A program made the translations under genes and the position numbers. The notes below the pieces were generated by a model, which had not been told where the DNA came from, searched no databases, and worked only from the letters and a program-made list of their open reading frames with translations. A stretch of 64,000 nt of DNA, taken from Methyloligella sp. GL2. Lineage in GTDB: Bacteria > Pseudomonadota > Alphaproteobacteria > Rhizobiales > Methyloligellaceae. The stretch covers positions 2,468,988 to 2,532,987 of the forward strand of contig NZ_CP054476.1 of NCBI RefSeq assembly GCF_013341275.1. The letters are read 5' to 3'. Of this stretch, positions 32,194-41,624 are shown in pieces; position 1 is the stretch's first letter; each line of letters opens with the position of its first letter.

Positions 32194-33075
32194 ATGATGC
32201 ATCGTCGCGAATTTCTGAACGCTGCAGTCGCGGCTGCGGTGCTGGGCGGTCTCGGCCCGGCACGGGCTGCGGCATCTGCCCTGACATCTGACGATGCCCT
32301 GAGTGCGCGGCTTGCCGAGATCGAAGCGGCGAGCGGCGGACGGCTGGGCGTTGCGGTGCTGGATACGGGTAGCGGCAGGCTGACGGCGCATCGCGGCGAC
32401 GAGCGTTTTCCCATGTGCTCGACGTTCAAGCTGCTCGCCGTGGCGGCCGTGCTTCACAGGGTCGACGAAGGCGAGGAGTCGCTGGATCGCCAGATCCTGG
32501 TGCCGGCGGATGGCATCCAAGAATACGCCCCCGTCACCGAAAACCACGCCGGCGAGAAGATGACGCTCGATGCTTTGTGCGAAGCGGTGATGGCCTGGAG
32601 CGACAACACCGCGGCCAATCTCATTCTGACAAGTCTCGGCGGGCCGGAGGCGGCGACCGCCTATGTGCGCGCACTCGGCGACGACAAGACCCGGATCGAC
32701 CGCTACGAGCCCGACGCCAATATCATCGCATCCGGCGATCCCCGCGATACCACCACGCCGATCGCCATGGTCCGCGATCTGAACCGGCTGGCGCTCGGCG
32801 ATGCGCTGTCGGAAAAATCGCGCAAGCAGCTGACGGCGTGGCTGATCGCCAACGAGACCGGTAAGGACCGTTTGCGGGCCGGGTTGCCGGATGGCTGGCG
32901 CGCCGGGGATCGGACCGGCACGGGGCCGGATGGCACCAGCAACGATGTCGCGATTTGCTGGCCGCCGGACCGGCCGCCGCTTCTCATCGCCGCCTATCTG
33001 ACGGCGAGCCCGGAAGACAGGCCTGCGCGGGATAGCGTTCTTGCCGCCGTCGGTAAGGCGGCCTCTGCGGGCTAA
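32194..33075 (+). CDS. Class A beta-lactamase
   Basis: 293 residues from tandem ATGs. The signal peptide has a twin-arginine-like RREFL start and ends near ARA. Class A motifs in order: STFK at residues 76-79 (nucleophile Ser76), SDN at 136-138, the omega-loop glutamate in RYEPDAN (Glu172), and RTG at 240-242 where most class A enzymes have KTG. Arg at this place is known in carbenicillinases. The Cys before the nucleophile (CSTFK) is unpaired in the usual position. It probably hydrolyses beta-lactams in the periplasm; the spectrum cannot be read. No mobile element flanks it, so it looks chromosomal. Confidence 0.93.
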   Translation: MMHRREFLNAAVAAAVLGGLGPARAAASALTSDDALSARLAEIEAASGGRLGVAVLDTGSGRLTAHRGDERFPMCSTFKLLAVAAVLHRVDEGEESLDRQILVPADGIQEYAPVTENHAGEKMTLDALCEAVMAWSDNTAANLILTSLGGPEAATAYVRALGDDKTRIDRYEPDANIIASGDPRDTTTPIAMVRDLNRLALGDALSEKSRKQLTAWLIANETGKDRLRAGLPDGWRAGDRTGTGPDGTSNDVAICWPPDRPPLLIAAYLTASPEDRPARDSVLAAVGKAASAG

Positions 33076-34115
33076 AGCCCGGCCGGCATGCCGCTCTCCA
33101 TCTCCGCCCGCAAAGCCGCCGCCGCGCCCTGCAAGGCCGGCGCTTCGGCGCCGATGACATAGATCGGGATCGGCTTCAGCAGCTTGTCGCGCATGCGGCC
33201 CTTGGCTTCGAAATAGTGGCGGAACTTGCCCTGGCGCAGGAAGTCCAGAATGCGCAAGGAGACGCCGCCGCCGAGATAGACGCCGCCGCGGGCGCCCAGC
33301 ATCATCGCCATATCGCCGGCGAAACTGCCGAGCCAGGCGATGAAATGCTCCAGCGTCTCGACCGCGATGGGATCGCTATTGTCGCTCGCGCGGGCGACGA
33401 TATCGCGGGCGTGCAGCGATGTGGGTTCGGCGCCGCGCTCCTCGGCGACATAGCGGTAAAGATCGCAAAGCCCGGGACCGGACAGGATACGCTCGGCGGA
33501 GAGATGCTCGCGGTTTGCCATCATGCGGGAAAGCAGCGGGATCTGATCGGTATGGGCCGGCGCCAGATTGATATGGCCGCCCTCGCCCGGCACCGCGATC
33601 CAGCCCGTTTCCGACCAGACCAGGCTCGCCGCGCCAAGGCCGGTGCCGGGGCCCAGCACCACCTTGGTGCCGCGCTCCAGCGGCTCCTCGCCGCCGATCT
33701 GGCTCAGATCCACCGGATCGAGATGGGGTAGCGATAGGGCCAGCGCCTCGAAATCGTTGAGCACCAGGAGACCTTCGAGCCCGGCCTCGGCGCAGAAATC
33801 GCGCCGGCTGAACGACCAGGGCGAATTGGTGAATTCCACGCTCTCGCCGGTGACCGGGGCGGCGACGGCAAAGGCGCCGTAATGCGGGGCCTGCGGCAGC
33901 TCGGCGAGATAGAGCGCGGCGGCCTCCGCCAGATTGCCGTGCTCGGCGCAGCTGAAGGTGCGGAAATTGGAAATCTCCAGCGTCTCCAGATGCGCCAGGG
34001 CAAAGCGCGCATTGGTGCCGCCGATATCGGCGACCAGCGCTTGGGCCTCGGCCCGCGGTGCGGTTTCTCCAATCTGATCCACGGTACTCCTGGTCCTCCC
34101 TTCCGAAAACGCCAC
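33072..34115 (-). CDS. glk: Glucokinase
   Basis: 347 residues, overlapping the convergent beta-lactamase gene by 4 bp. ATP-binding motif ALVADIGGTNARFAL, active-site region LNDFEALALSLPHL, and VVLGPGTGLGAASLV, GEGGHINLAP. These match the proteobacterial Glk family (no ROK cysteine motif). It phosphorylates glucose with ATP. No sugar transport genes are adjacent. Confidence 0.93.
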   Translation of the reverse strand: MAFSEGRTRSTVDQIGETAPRAEAQALVADIGGTNARFALAHLETLEISNFRTFSCAEHGNLAEAAALYLAELPQAPHYGAFAVAAPVTGESVEFTNSPWSFSRRDFCAEAGLEGLLVLNDFEALALSLPHLDPVDLSQIGGEEPLERGTKVVLGPGTGLGAASLVWSETGWIAVPGEGGHINLAPAHTDQIPLLSRMMANREHLSAERILSGPGLCDLYRYVAEERGAEPTSLHARDIVARASDNSDPIAVETLEHFIAWLGSFAGDMAMMLGARGGVYLGGGVSLRILDFLRQGKFRHYFEAKGRMRDKLLKPIPIYVIGAEAPALQGAAAALRAEMESGMPAGL

Positions 34116-34378
34116 GCCTGGGGCGCCCGGTTTGTTCCGCCCTCTCCTAACATCGAATTTTGAATGATGGGAAACGGGTGCTTTTCGCCTCCCGCCCTGT
34201 CATAAGGCGTTCAGGAGGCGCGCGCAGCATCTACGCCTCCTATATGATGGTTTTCCAAGGATCATTGGGAGTTTGCCGTTGAGCCCCGCGGTTGCGGGGA
34301 TCAAAATCGTGCAAGCGCCGAAGAACAGGCAGACGACTTGGTAGAAGACTTGGCAATTGGGAGCGGCCGCCGCAATTC

Positions 34379-35308
34379 ATGATCGACAAGCTCGAATTCA
34401 TCATCGCCCTGGCCCGTGAGCGCCATTTCGGCCATGCGGCCGAGGCGTGCGGGGTCAGTCAGCCCACCTTGTCCGCCGGCATCAAGCAGCTGGAGGACGT
34501 GCTCGGCGTGCTTCTGGTGCAGCGCGGCTCGCGCTTCCAGGGGCTGACGCCGGAAGGCGAGCGGGTGCTCGACTGGGCACGGCGCATCGTCTCCGACACC
34601 CGCGCCATGCGGCAGGAGATCGAATCCCTGAAGCACGGGCTAACCGGGCATATCCGCATCGCCTCGATCCCGACGGCGCTGGCCATGGTGGCGATGATCA
34701 CCACGCCATACCGGGCGCGGCATCCCGATGTCAGCTTCACGGTGCTGACCCGCAACTCCATCGAGGTTCTCGGCATGATGGAGAATCTGGAGATCGATGC
34801 CGGGCTGACCTATCTGGACAACGAACCGCTCGGTCGGGTGAAGACCTACCCGCTCTATAGCGAGCATTACCGGCTGCTGATCTCGGCCCAGCACGAGCTC
34901 GGCCAGCGTCAGACGGTGACCTGGGAAGAGGTCGGCAAGGTGCCGCTTTGCCTGCTCACGCCCGACATGCAGCACCGGCGAATCATCGAGGGCCTGCTGC
35001 GCTCCTCCGGATCGGAGGTGGCGCCGACGCTGGAATCGGATTCCATCATCTCGCTGTTCGCCCATGTGCGGACCGGGCAATGGGCCAGCGTGATGCCGGC
35101 AAAATTGGCGGAAGCGTTGGGATTGAAGGGGACGGTGAACACCATCCCCATCGTCGACCCGGAGGTGACCCATACGGTCGGCCTGGTGGTGCCGCATCGC
35201 GATCCGCTGACTCCCCTGATCAGCGCGCTGGTTTCGGAGGCACAGCAGCTGGCGCCCTTGCTCAATAGCGACAGCGTCGACATGGAGGCGATGCTCAGAC
35301 AAATCTGA
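34379..35308 (+). CDS. LysR-type regulator, probable activator of formate dehydrogenase genes
   Basis: 309 residues from ATG 34379, which places the start directly before the helix-turn-helix (MIDKLEFIIALARERHFGHAA in two halves, then CGVSQPTLSAGIKQLED). The C-terminal domain has the LysR substrate fold (VSFTVLTRN, DAGLTYLDNE). The OxyR redox cysteines are not evident. It lies 263 bp upstream of fdsG on the same strand. LysR-type FdsR regulators occur next to fds operons in other proteobacteria such as Cupriavidus, so control of this operon is likely. Confidence 0.85.
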   Translation: MIDKLEFIIALARERHFGHAAEACGVSQPTLSAGIKQLEDVLGVLLVQRGSRFQGLTPEGERVLDWARRIVSDTRAMRQEIESLKHGLTGHIRIASIPTALAMVAMITTPYRARHPDVSFTVLTRNSIEVLGMMENLEIDAGLTYLDNEPLGRVKTYPLYSEHYRLLISAQHELGQRQTVTWEEVGKVPLCLLTPDMQHRRIIEGLLRSSGSEVAPTLESDSIISLFAHVRTGQWASVMPAKLAEALGLKGTVNTIPIVDPEVTHTVGLVVPHRDPLTPLISALVSEAQQLAPLLNSDSVDMEAMLRQI

Positions 35309-35477
35309 GGATCGAAAAAATATTCTTGAGAAATCCTCATGGATGCAGGTGGGGATTTGGCAACCAGAGGGACGTCAAACGGCGTTTTCCCCTTCCGCGA
35401 ACCCAATTTTACCGAATGAAGACAATGCCTTAGCATTAGGCAGCCGGCGGCGCGAAACCGCGACAAGCCGTCGCGAA

Positions 35478-35505
35478 CGATAGGCAAATCCTATCGGTCG
35501 ATAGG
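35478..35505. promoter_or_regulatory. Candidate LysR-type regulator site upstream of fdsG
   Basis: CGATAGG-N5-CCTATCG-GT-CGATAGG: three alternating copies of a 7-mer make two overlapping perfect palindromes, 35478-35496 and 35490-35505. GATAGG-N5-CCTATC has the T-N11-A geometry of LysR boxes. The start of fdsG is 67 bp downstream. Confidence 0.65.
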
Positions 35506-35571
35506 CTAGCTTTGTTGATTCTAAAGGGGTTTCTCGCCATCTTTCAGAGACGTTCTAGGGAGCGGCTCTGT

Positions 35572-36045
35572 ATGCACAATTATGAATCATTCAGCGCCGA
35601 ACGCGCTGAGCAAATCATCAGTCGGCACAAAGACCGTAAAGGCGCCACGTTGCCGATCTTGCATGATTTGCAGGAAACCTTCGGCTGTGTGCCGGACGAA
35701 GCTGTGGTGATGATCGCCGAGACGCTGAATCTGTCTCGGGCCGAGGTCCATGGCTGCGTTACCTTCTATCACGACTTTCGCAAAAAGGTTCCGGGACGGC
35801 GGATTCTCAAGGTCTGCCGGGCGGAATCCTGCCAGGCGGCCGGCGGCAATGCGCTGATCGCCCGGGCCGAGGAGCGTCTCGGCATCGGCATGGGCGAGAC
35901 CACCGCCGATGGCAGCGTCACGCTCGAACCGGTCTACTGCCTGGGGCTCTGCCACAGCTCGCCGGCGGCGATGCTCGACGACAAGGTCTATGCCATGCTG
36001 GACGAGGCCAAGATCGACGCCATCGTCTCGGAGGCAGACCGATGA
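35572..36045 (+). CDS. fdsG: NAD-dependent formate dehydrogenase gamma subunit
   Basis: 157 residues from ATG 35572 with GGAGCGG upstream. NuoE-like thioredoxin fold with a [2Fe-2S] cluster site: Cys82, Cys87, Cys123, Cys127 (VCRAESC and YCLGLC). First gene of the fds operon; overlaps fdsB by 4 bp. It passes electrons between the FdsB and FdsA clusters in the cytosolic molybdenum enzyme that oxidises formate to CO2. Confidence 0.93.
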   Translation: MHNYESFSAERAEQIISRHKDRKGATLPILHDLQETFGCVPDEAVVMIAETLNLSRAEVHGCVTFYHDFRKKVPGRRILKVCRAESCQAAGGNALIARAEERLGIGMGETTADGSVTLEPVYCLGLCHSSPAAMLDDKVYAMLDEAKIDAIVSEADR

Positions 36046-37601
36046 GCACGCGAATCTTCATTCCCCGCGACGCCGGCTCGCTGGCTTTGGGCGCCGACGA
36101 GGTGGCCAAGGCCGTCGCCAAGCGCGCGCAGAAAGACGGCATCGACATTGAGATCGTGCGCAACGGCTCGCGCGGCATGTTCTGGCTGGAGCCTCTGGTC
36201 GAGGTCGAGACGCCCGAGGGCCGCATCGGTTACGGCCCGGTGCAGGAGTCCGATGTCGACAGCCTGTTCGAGGCAAATTTCTTCGAGGCCGGCGATCATC
36301 CGCTGAAGCTCGGCCTGGTGGAAGAAATTCCGTTCTTCAAACGTCAGACCCGGCTCACCTTCGCCCGGGTCGGCATCACCGATCCCCGCTCCATCGAGGA
36401 CTACAAAGCCCATGGCGGCTATGTCGGCCTGAAGAAGGCCATCGAGATGGGGCAGGAAGCCATCATCGAGGAGATCACCACCTCCGGGCTTCGCGGCCGC
36501 GGCGGTGCGGGCTTCCCCACCGGCATCAAGTGGAACACGGTGTATCAGGCGCAATCGCCGGAAAAATACATCGTCTGCAATGCCGACGAGGGCGATAGCG
36601 GCACCTTCGCCGACCGCATGCTGATGGAAGGCGATCCCCTGATGCTGATCGAGGGGATGACCATCGCCGGCATCGCGGTGGGCGCCACCTACGGCTACGT
36701 CTATATCCGCTCCGAATATCCGCATGCGGTCGAAGCGATGAATGCGGCGATCGAGGCGGCACGCGAGGCGGGCACGCTCGGCGACAACATTCTCGGCTCC
36801 GGCTTCAGCTACGACATGGAAGTCCGGGTCGGCGCCGGCGCCTATGTCTGCGGCGAAGAGACCTCGCTGCTGGACAGCGTCGAGGGCAAGCGCGGCGAGG
36901 TCCGCGCCAAGCCGCCGCTTCCGGCCCATGTCGGCCTGTTCGGCAAGCCGACCATCATCAACAACGTGCTGTCGCTTTCCGCCGTGCCGCACATCATCGC
37001 CGATGGCGGCTCTCACTATCAGGAGTTCGGCGTCGGGCGCTCCCGCGGCACGATGCCGATCCAGCTTGCCGGCAACATCAAGCATGGCGGGCTTTACGAG
37101 ACCGCGTTCGGCATCACGCTCGGCGAGCTGGTGAACGATATCGGCGGCGGTACGCGTTCGGGCAAGGAGGTCCGCGCGGTTCAGGTGGGTGGCCCGCTCG
37201 GCGCTTATCTGCACCCGTCCCAGTTCCAATTGCCGTTCGGCTACGAAGAATTCTCCGCCGAGGATGCTCTGATCGGCCATGGCGGCATCGTGGTGTTCGA
37301 CGAGACCGTCGACATGGCCAAGATGGCACGCTTCGCCATGGAGTTCTGCGCCGTAGAGTCTTGCGGCAAGTGCACGCCATGCCGGATCGGCTCCAGCCGC
37401 GGCGTGGAGCTGCTCGACAAGATCATGGCCGGCGAGAACAGGCAGGCGAACCTCGCTGTGCTCGAGGATCTCTGCGACACGATGAAATTTGGATCCCTTT
37501 GCGCGCTCGGTGGGTTCACCCCCTACCCCGTGATGAGCGCGCTAACCCATTTCCCGGAAGATTTCGGCGCCGAGCCTAAGCGCCTGGAAGCTGCCGAGTG
37601 A
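36042..37601 (+). CDS. fdsB: NAD-dependent formate dehydrogenase beta subunit (diaphorase)
   Basis: 519 residues. The N-terminal ~120 residues are thioredoxin-like; the remainder is NuoF-like with an NADH/FMN-binding segment (GLRGRGGAGFPTGIKW and YVCGEETSLLDSVEGKRG in two places) and the [4Fe-4S] site ESCGKCTPCRIG plus a later Cys (LCALGG). It transfers electrons from formate to NAD+. Starts within the stop of fdsG (ATGA overlap), implying translational coupling. Confidence 0.94.
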   Translation: MSTRIFIPRDAGSLALGADEVAKAVAKRAQKDGIDIEIVRNGSRGMFWLEPLVEVETPEGRIGYGPVQESDVDSLFEANFFEAGDHPLKLGLVEEIPFFKRQTRLTFARVGITDPRSIEDYKAHGGYVGLKKAIEMGQEAIIEEITTSGLRGRGGAGFPTGIKWNTVYQAQSPEKYIVCNADEGDSGTFADRMLMEGDPLMLIEGMTIAGIAVGATYGYVYIRSEYPHAVEAMNAAIEAAREAGTLGDNILGSGFSYDMEVRVGAGAYVCGEETSLLDSVEGKRGEVRAKPPLPAHVGLFGKPTIINNVLSLSAVPHIIADGGSHYQEFGVGRSRGTMPIQLAGNIKHGGLYETAFGITLGELVNDIGGGTRSGKEVRAVQVGGPLGAYLHPSQFQLPFGYEEFSAEDALIGHGGIVVFDETVDMAKMARFAMEFCAVESCGKCTPCRIGSSRGVELLDKIMAGENRQANLAVLEDLCDTMKFGSLCALGGFTPYPVMSALTHFPEDFGAEPKRLEAAE

Positions 37602-37636
37602 GATTGAACACGAGATTCTGAGATGAGGAAGCTGTC

Positions 37637-40489
37637 ATGTCGCTGATTGAAGAAATCGACTACGGCACACCGCGCTCCAAATCGGAGACCATGGTGACGC
37701 TGACCATCGACGGCAAAGAGGTCACGGTGCCCGAAGGCACCTCGGTGATGCGGGCCGCGATGGAAGCCGGCACCGAGATCCCGAAGCTGTGCGCCACCGA
37801 TATGCTGGAATCGTTCGGCTCCTGCCGGCTCTGTCTGATCGAGATCGAGGGCCGCAACGGCACGCCGGCCTCCTGCACCACGCTGGTCGCCGAGGGCATG
37901 GCGGTTCACACCCAAACCGAGCGGCTGAAGCGCTTACGCAAGGGCGTGATGGAGCTCTACATCTCCGAGCATCCGCTGGACTGCCTGACCTGCTCGGCGA
38001 ACGGCGATTGCGAGCTGCAGGATATGTCCGGCGCGGTGGGCCTGCGCGAGGTGCGCTACGGCTATGACGGCAAGAAGCATCCCAATCCGGGGATCGATGC
38101 GTCCAACCCGTACTTCACCTACGAGCCGTCCAAATGCATCGTCTGCTCGCGCTGCGTGCGGGCTTGCGAGGAGGTGCAGGGCACCTTCGCGCTGACCATC
38201 GCCGGCCGCGGCTTCGACTCTGTGGTTTCACCCTCGATGCAGGAACCTTTCATGGAGTCCGAATGCGTCTCCTGCGGCGCCTGTGTCCAGGCCTGCCCGA
38301 CGGCGACGCTGAACGAAAAATCGGTGATCGATATCGGCACGCCGGAGCATTCGGTGGTGACGACCTGCGCCTATTGCGGCGTCGGCTGCACCTTCAAGGC
38401 GGAGATGCGTGGCGAGGAAGTCGTGCGCATGCTGCCCTATAAGGACGGCAAGGCCAATCGCGGCCATTCCTGCGTCAAGGGCCGTTTCGCCTGGGGCTAT
38501 GCCAGCCATAAGGACCGCATCACCACACCGATGATCCGCGAGAACATCAACGATCCGTGGCGCGAGGTGTCTTGGGAAGAAGCCATCCAGTTCGCCGCCG
38601 ACAAGTTCAAGGCAATTCAGGCCAAGCACGGCCGGAGCTCGATCGGCGGCATCACCTCGTCGCGCTGCACCAACGAGGAGACCTTCCTGGTGCAGAAGCT
38701 GGTGCGCGCGGCTTTCGGCAACAACAATGTCGACACCTGCGCCCGGGTCTGCCACTCGCCGACCGGCTACGGTCTGAACACGACCTACGGCACCTCGGCG
38801 GGCACGCAGGATTTCGACTCCATCGAATATTCCGACGTGGTGCTGGTGATCGGCGCCAACCCGACCGACGGCCATCCGGTTTTCGGCAGCCGCATGAAGA
38901 AGCGTCTGCGCGAAGGCGCCAAGCTGATCGTCGCCGATCCGCGCCAGATCGATCTGGTGCGCAGCCCCCATGTGGAGGCCGACTTCCATATGCAGCTCAA
39001 GCCCGGCACCAATGTCGCGCTGCTCACCTCGCTCGCTCATGTGGTGGTGACCGAGGGGCTGGTGAACGAAGACTTCGTGCGCGAGCGCTGCGACTGGGAC
39101 GAGTTCCAGGATTGGGCCGCTTTCGCCGCCGAGGAGCGCAACAGCCCCGAGGCGATGGAGAAATATACCGGCGTTCCGGCCGAGACGGTACGCGGCGCGG
39201 CCCGGCTTTATGCCACCGGCGGCAATGCGGCGATCTATTACGGCCTCGGCGTCACCGAGCACAGCCAGGGCTCGACCACGGTGATGGCCATCGCCAATCT
39301 CGCCATGGCCACCGGCAATATCGGGCGCGAAGGCGTCGGCGTGAACCCGCTGCGTGGCCAGAACAACGTGCAGGGCTCCTGCGATATGGGCTCCTTCCCG
39401 CACGAGTTCCCCGGCTACCGCCACGTTTCCACCGACACGGTGCGCGAGACCTTCGAATCCATGTGGGGCCGCGAGCTCGACTCCGAGCCGGGCCTGCGCA
39501 TTCCGAACATGATGGATGCCGCCATCGACGGCAGCTTCAAGGGGATGTACATCCAGGGCGAGGACATTCTGCAGTCCGATCCCGACACCAAGCATATGAT
39601 CGCCGGCCTCTCCGCCATGGAGTGCGTGGTGGTGCAGGATCTGTTCCTGGTGGAGACGGCGGATTTCGCTCATGTCTTCCTGCCGGGCTCGACCTTCCTG
39701 GAGAAGAACGGCACCTTCACCAATGCTGAGCGCCGCATTCAGCCGGTGCGCAAGGTGATGGCGCCGAAGAACGGCTATGAGGACTGGGAGATCACCCAGA
39801 TGCTCGCCAATGCGATGGGCTATCCGATGCATTACGAGCACCCGTCCGAGATCATGGACGAGATCGCGGCGCTGACGCCGAAATTCGCCGGTGTCACCTT
39901 CAAGAAGCTGGACGAGGAAGGCTCGATCCAGTGGCCCTGCAACGAAGAGGCGCCGAACGGCACGCCGGTCATGCATGTGGACGGGTTCGTGCGCGGCAAG
40001 GGCAAGTTCGTGGTCACCGAATACGTGCCGACGGACGAGAAGAGCGGCCCCCGCTTCCCGCTGCTGCTCACCACCGGACGTATCCTGTCGCAGTACAATG
40101 TGGGCGCGCAGACGCGCCGCACGGCGAACTCCGAATGGCATCCGGAAGACCTGTTGGAGATCCATCCCTTCGACGCCGAGACTCGCGGCATCCGCGACGG
40201 CGACTGGGTGAAGCTCTCTAGCCGCTCCGGCGAGACGGCGCTGCGGGCGCAGGTCTCCGAGCGCATGGCGCCGGGCGTGGTCTACACCACCTTCCACCAT
40301 CCGAAGACCCAGGCCAATGTGGTCACCACCGACTTCTCCGACTGGGCGACCAACTGCCCGGAATACAAGGTGACGGCCGTGCAGGTGATGCCGTCCAACG
40401 GCCCGACCGAGTGGCAGGAGGAGTATGACGAGTTCAGCCGCAAGTCGCGCCGGATCGAAGAAGCGCCGACGGTCGTCGCGGCGGAGTAA
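37637..40489 (+). CDS. fdsA: NAD-dependent formate dehydrogenase alpha subunit (molybdenum catalytic)
   Basis: 950 residues. Order of cofactor sites: [2Fe-2S] Cys52, 63, 66, 80; His/Cys cluster His112, Cys116, 119, 125; two ferredoxin clusters (Cys167-177 and Cys210-220); [4Fe-4S] Cys244, 247, 251, 279; then the bis-MGD catalytic domain with metal ligand Cys372 followed by His373 (RVCHSPTGYG). Cys rather than Sec is used. The C-terminal molydopterin-binding domain has LLLTTGRILSQYN. It matches the Fds-type soluble enzyme, and molybdate transporter genes lie downstream. Confidence 0.95.
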   Translation: MSLIEEIDYGTPRSKSETMVTLTIDGKEVTVPEGTSVMRAAMEAGTEIPKLCATDMLESFGSCRLCLIEIEGRNGTPASCTTLVAEGMAVHTQTERLKRLRKGVMELYISEHPLDCLTCSANGDCELQDMSGAVGLREVRYGYDGKKHPNPGIDASNPYFTYEPSKCIVCSRCVRACEEVQGTFALTIAGRGFDSVVSPSMQEPFMESECVSCGACVQACPTATLNEKSVIDIGTPEHSVVTTCAYCGVGCTFKAEMRGEEVVRMLPYKDGKANRGHSCVKGRFAWGYASHKDRITTPMIRENINDPWREVSWEEAIQFAADKFKAIQAKHGRSSIGGITSSRCTNEETFLVQKLVRAAFGNNNVDTCARVCHSPTGYGLNTTYGTSAGTQDFDSIEYSDVVLVIGANPTDGHPVFGSRMKKRLREGAKLIVADPRQIDLVRSPHVEADFHMQLKPGTNVALLTSLAHVVVTEGLVNEDFVRERCDWDEFQDWAAFAAEERNSPEAMEKYTGVPAETVRGAARLYATGGNAAIYYGLGVTEHSQGSTTVMAIANLAMATGNIGREGVGVNPLRGQNNVQGSCDMGSFPHEFPGYRHVSTDTVRETFESMWGRELDSEPGLRIPNMMDAAIDGSFKGMYIQGEDILQSDPDTKHMIAGLSAMECVVVQDLFLVETADFAHVFLPGSTFLEKNGTFTNAERRIQPVRKVMAPKNGYEDWEITQMLANAMGYPMHYEHPSEIMDEIAALTPKFAGVTFKKLDEEGSIQWPCNEEAPNGTPVMHVDGFVRGKGKFVVTEYVPTDEKSGPRFPLLLTTGRILSQYNVGAQTRRTANSEWHPEDLLEIHPFDAETRGIRDGDWVKLSSRSGETALRAQVSERMAPGVVYTTFHHPKTQANVVTTDFSDWATNCPEYKVTAVQVMPSNGPTEWQEEYDEFSRKSRRIEEAPTVVAAE

Positions 40490-40492
40490 GCG

Positions 40493-41323
40493 GTGATCGA
40501 GCGGCTCGCGCGCGTCCTCCGTTCCGCTTGGCGGAGCGGAGGGTTCAGTTCCGGGACACGGGCCGTTCCGCAAGAAACGGCGATCGCCTTCACCTACGAC
40601 ACCGCCACTTACGCGGTGATGATGGCTTCGCCCGGCGATCTGGAAGATTTCGCCGTCGGCTTCAGCCTGACCGAACAGGTGATCCCCTCTCCCGACGCCA
40701 TCGAGCAGCTTGAGATCGTGGAGAGCGATGTCGACGGCATTGCCGGCATCGAGCTTCGCATGTGGCTGAAGGGCGAGGACGGCACCAAGCTGGCCCGCCG
40801 CCGCCGGAGCCAGGTCGGTCCCACGGGCTGCGGGCTTTGCGGCATCGAGAGCCTCACCGAAGCTTTGCGTCCGCCGCCGGAAGTCGGCGAAGGCGCGATC
40901 TATACCGCAGACGAAATCATGCAGGCTGTGGAGGCCACGGGGCCGCTGCAGGCGCTGAACCACGAGACCCGGGCGGTTCATGCCGCCGGGTTCTGGACGC
41001 CTTCCGAGGGCGTCGTGGCGCTGCGGGAGGATGTCGGACGGCATAATGCGCTGGACAAGCTGGTCGGGGCGCTGGCCCGGCAGGGCCGCGACGCCGCGGA
41101 CGGCATCGTGGTGCTGACCAGCCGGGTTTCGGTGGAGATGGTGCAGAAGGCCGCCTTTGCCGGCGCGCCGGTGATTGCCGCCGTTTCGGCGCCGACGGCG
41201 CTGGCCATCCGCATGGCCGAAGCGGCCGGGATCACCTTAATCGCGATTGCAAGAAAAGACGGGTTCGAGGTTTTCACCCATCCGGCCCGCGTCACGGGAG
41301 AACGCACAAGCCATGTCGCATAG
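40493..41323 (+). CDS. fdhD: Formate dehydrogenase accessory sulfurtransferase
   Basis: 276 residues from GTG 40493, 4 bp after fdsA. The conserved cysteine motif is in TGCGLCGIESL, with HAAGFW and REDVGRHNALDKL typical of FdhD/FdsC. It delivers sulfur to the molybdenum cofactor of the catalytic subunit, needed for activity. Called fdsC in fds operons. It overlaps fdsD by 11 bp. Confidence 0.94.
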   Translation: MIERLARVLRSAWRSGGFSSGTRAVPQETAIAFTYDTATYAVMMASPGDLEDFAVGFSLTEQVIPSPDAIEQLEIVESDVDGIAGIELRMWLKGEDGTKLARRRRSQVGPTGCGLCGIESLTEALRPPPEVGEGAIYTADEIMQAVEATGPLQALNHETRAVHAAGFWTPSEGVVALREDVGRHNALDKLVGALARQGRDAADGIVVLTSRVSVEMVQKAAFAGAPVIAAVSAPTALAIRMAEAAGITLIAIARKDGFEVFTHPARVTGERTSHVA

Positions 41324-41558
41324 CAATGTCGACCGCCTGGTCTACATGGTTAATCAGATCGGGGACTTCTTCAAATACCAGCCCCATGAGGACGCCGCCG
41401 AAGGCATCGCCAATCACATCAAGAAGTTCTGGGATCCGCGCATGCGCAAACAGATCCTGGAGCATCTGGAAGCCGGCGGCGAAGGGCTGGAGGGGCCGTC
41501 CCGCAAGGCAATCGAGATCTTGCGCGACATGACGCAAAAGGCAAAATCGGACGCCTGA
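41313..41558 (+). CDS. fdsD: Formate dehydrogenase delta subunit
   Basis: 81 residues from ATG 41313, inside the end of fdhD. The segment VYMVNQIGDFFKY, HIKKFWDPRMRKQI is diagnostic of the FdsD family. It is a small subunit found with FdsGBA and needed for full activity, probably in cofactor handling. Confidence 0.92.
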   Translation: MSHSNVDRLVYMVNQIGDFFKYQPHEDAAEGIANHIKKFWDPRMRKQILEHLEAGGEGLEGPSRKAIEILRDMTQKAKSDA

Positions 41559-41624
41559 CGCTTAGCCCGATTCTTCGGGGATGCGGCTCCGCCCTCCCCC
41601 AATCGATTTTTTGAGAGCACGAAC

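Noticed and set aside
34379..35308. LysR regulator as OxyR
   Set aside because: The nearby GATAGG-N5-CCTATC site resembles OxyR boxes, but the paired redox cysteines of OxyR are not seen and the neighbourhood is formate dehydrogenase.
38228..41044. Very long minus-strand frame opposite fdsA
   Set aside because: It covers a gene with all cofactor motifs on the plus strand; the antisense product is His/Gly/Leu-rich and has no recognisable fold.
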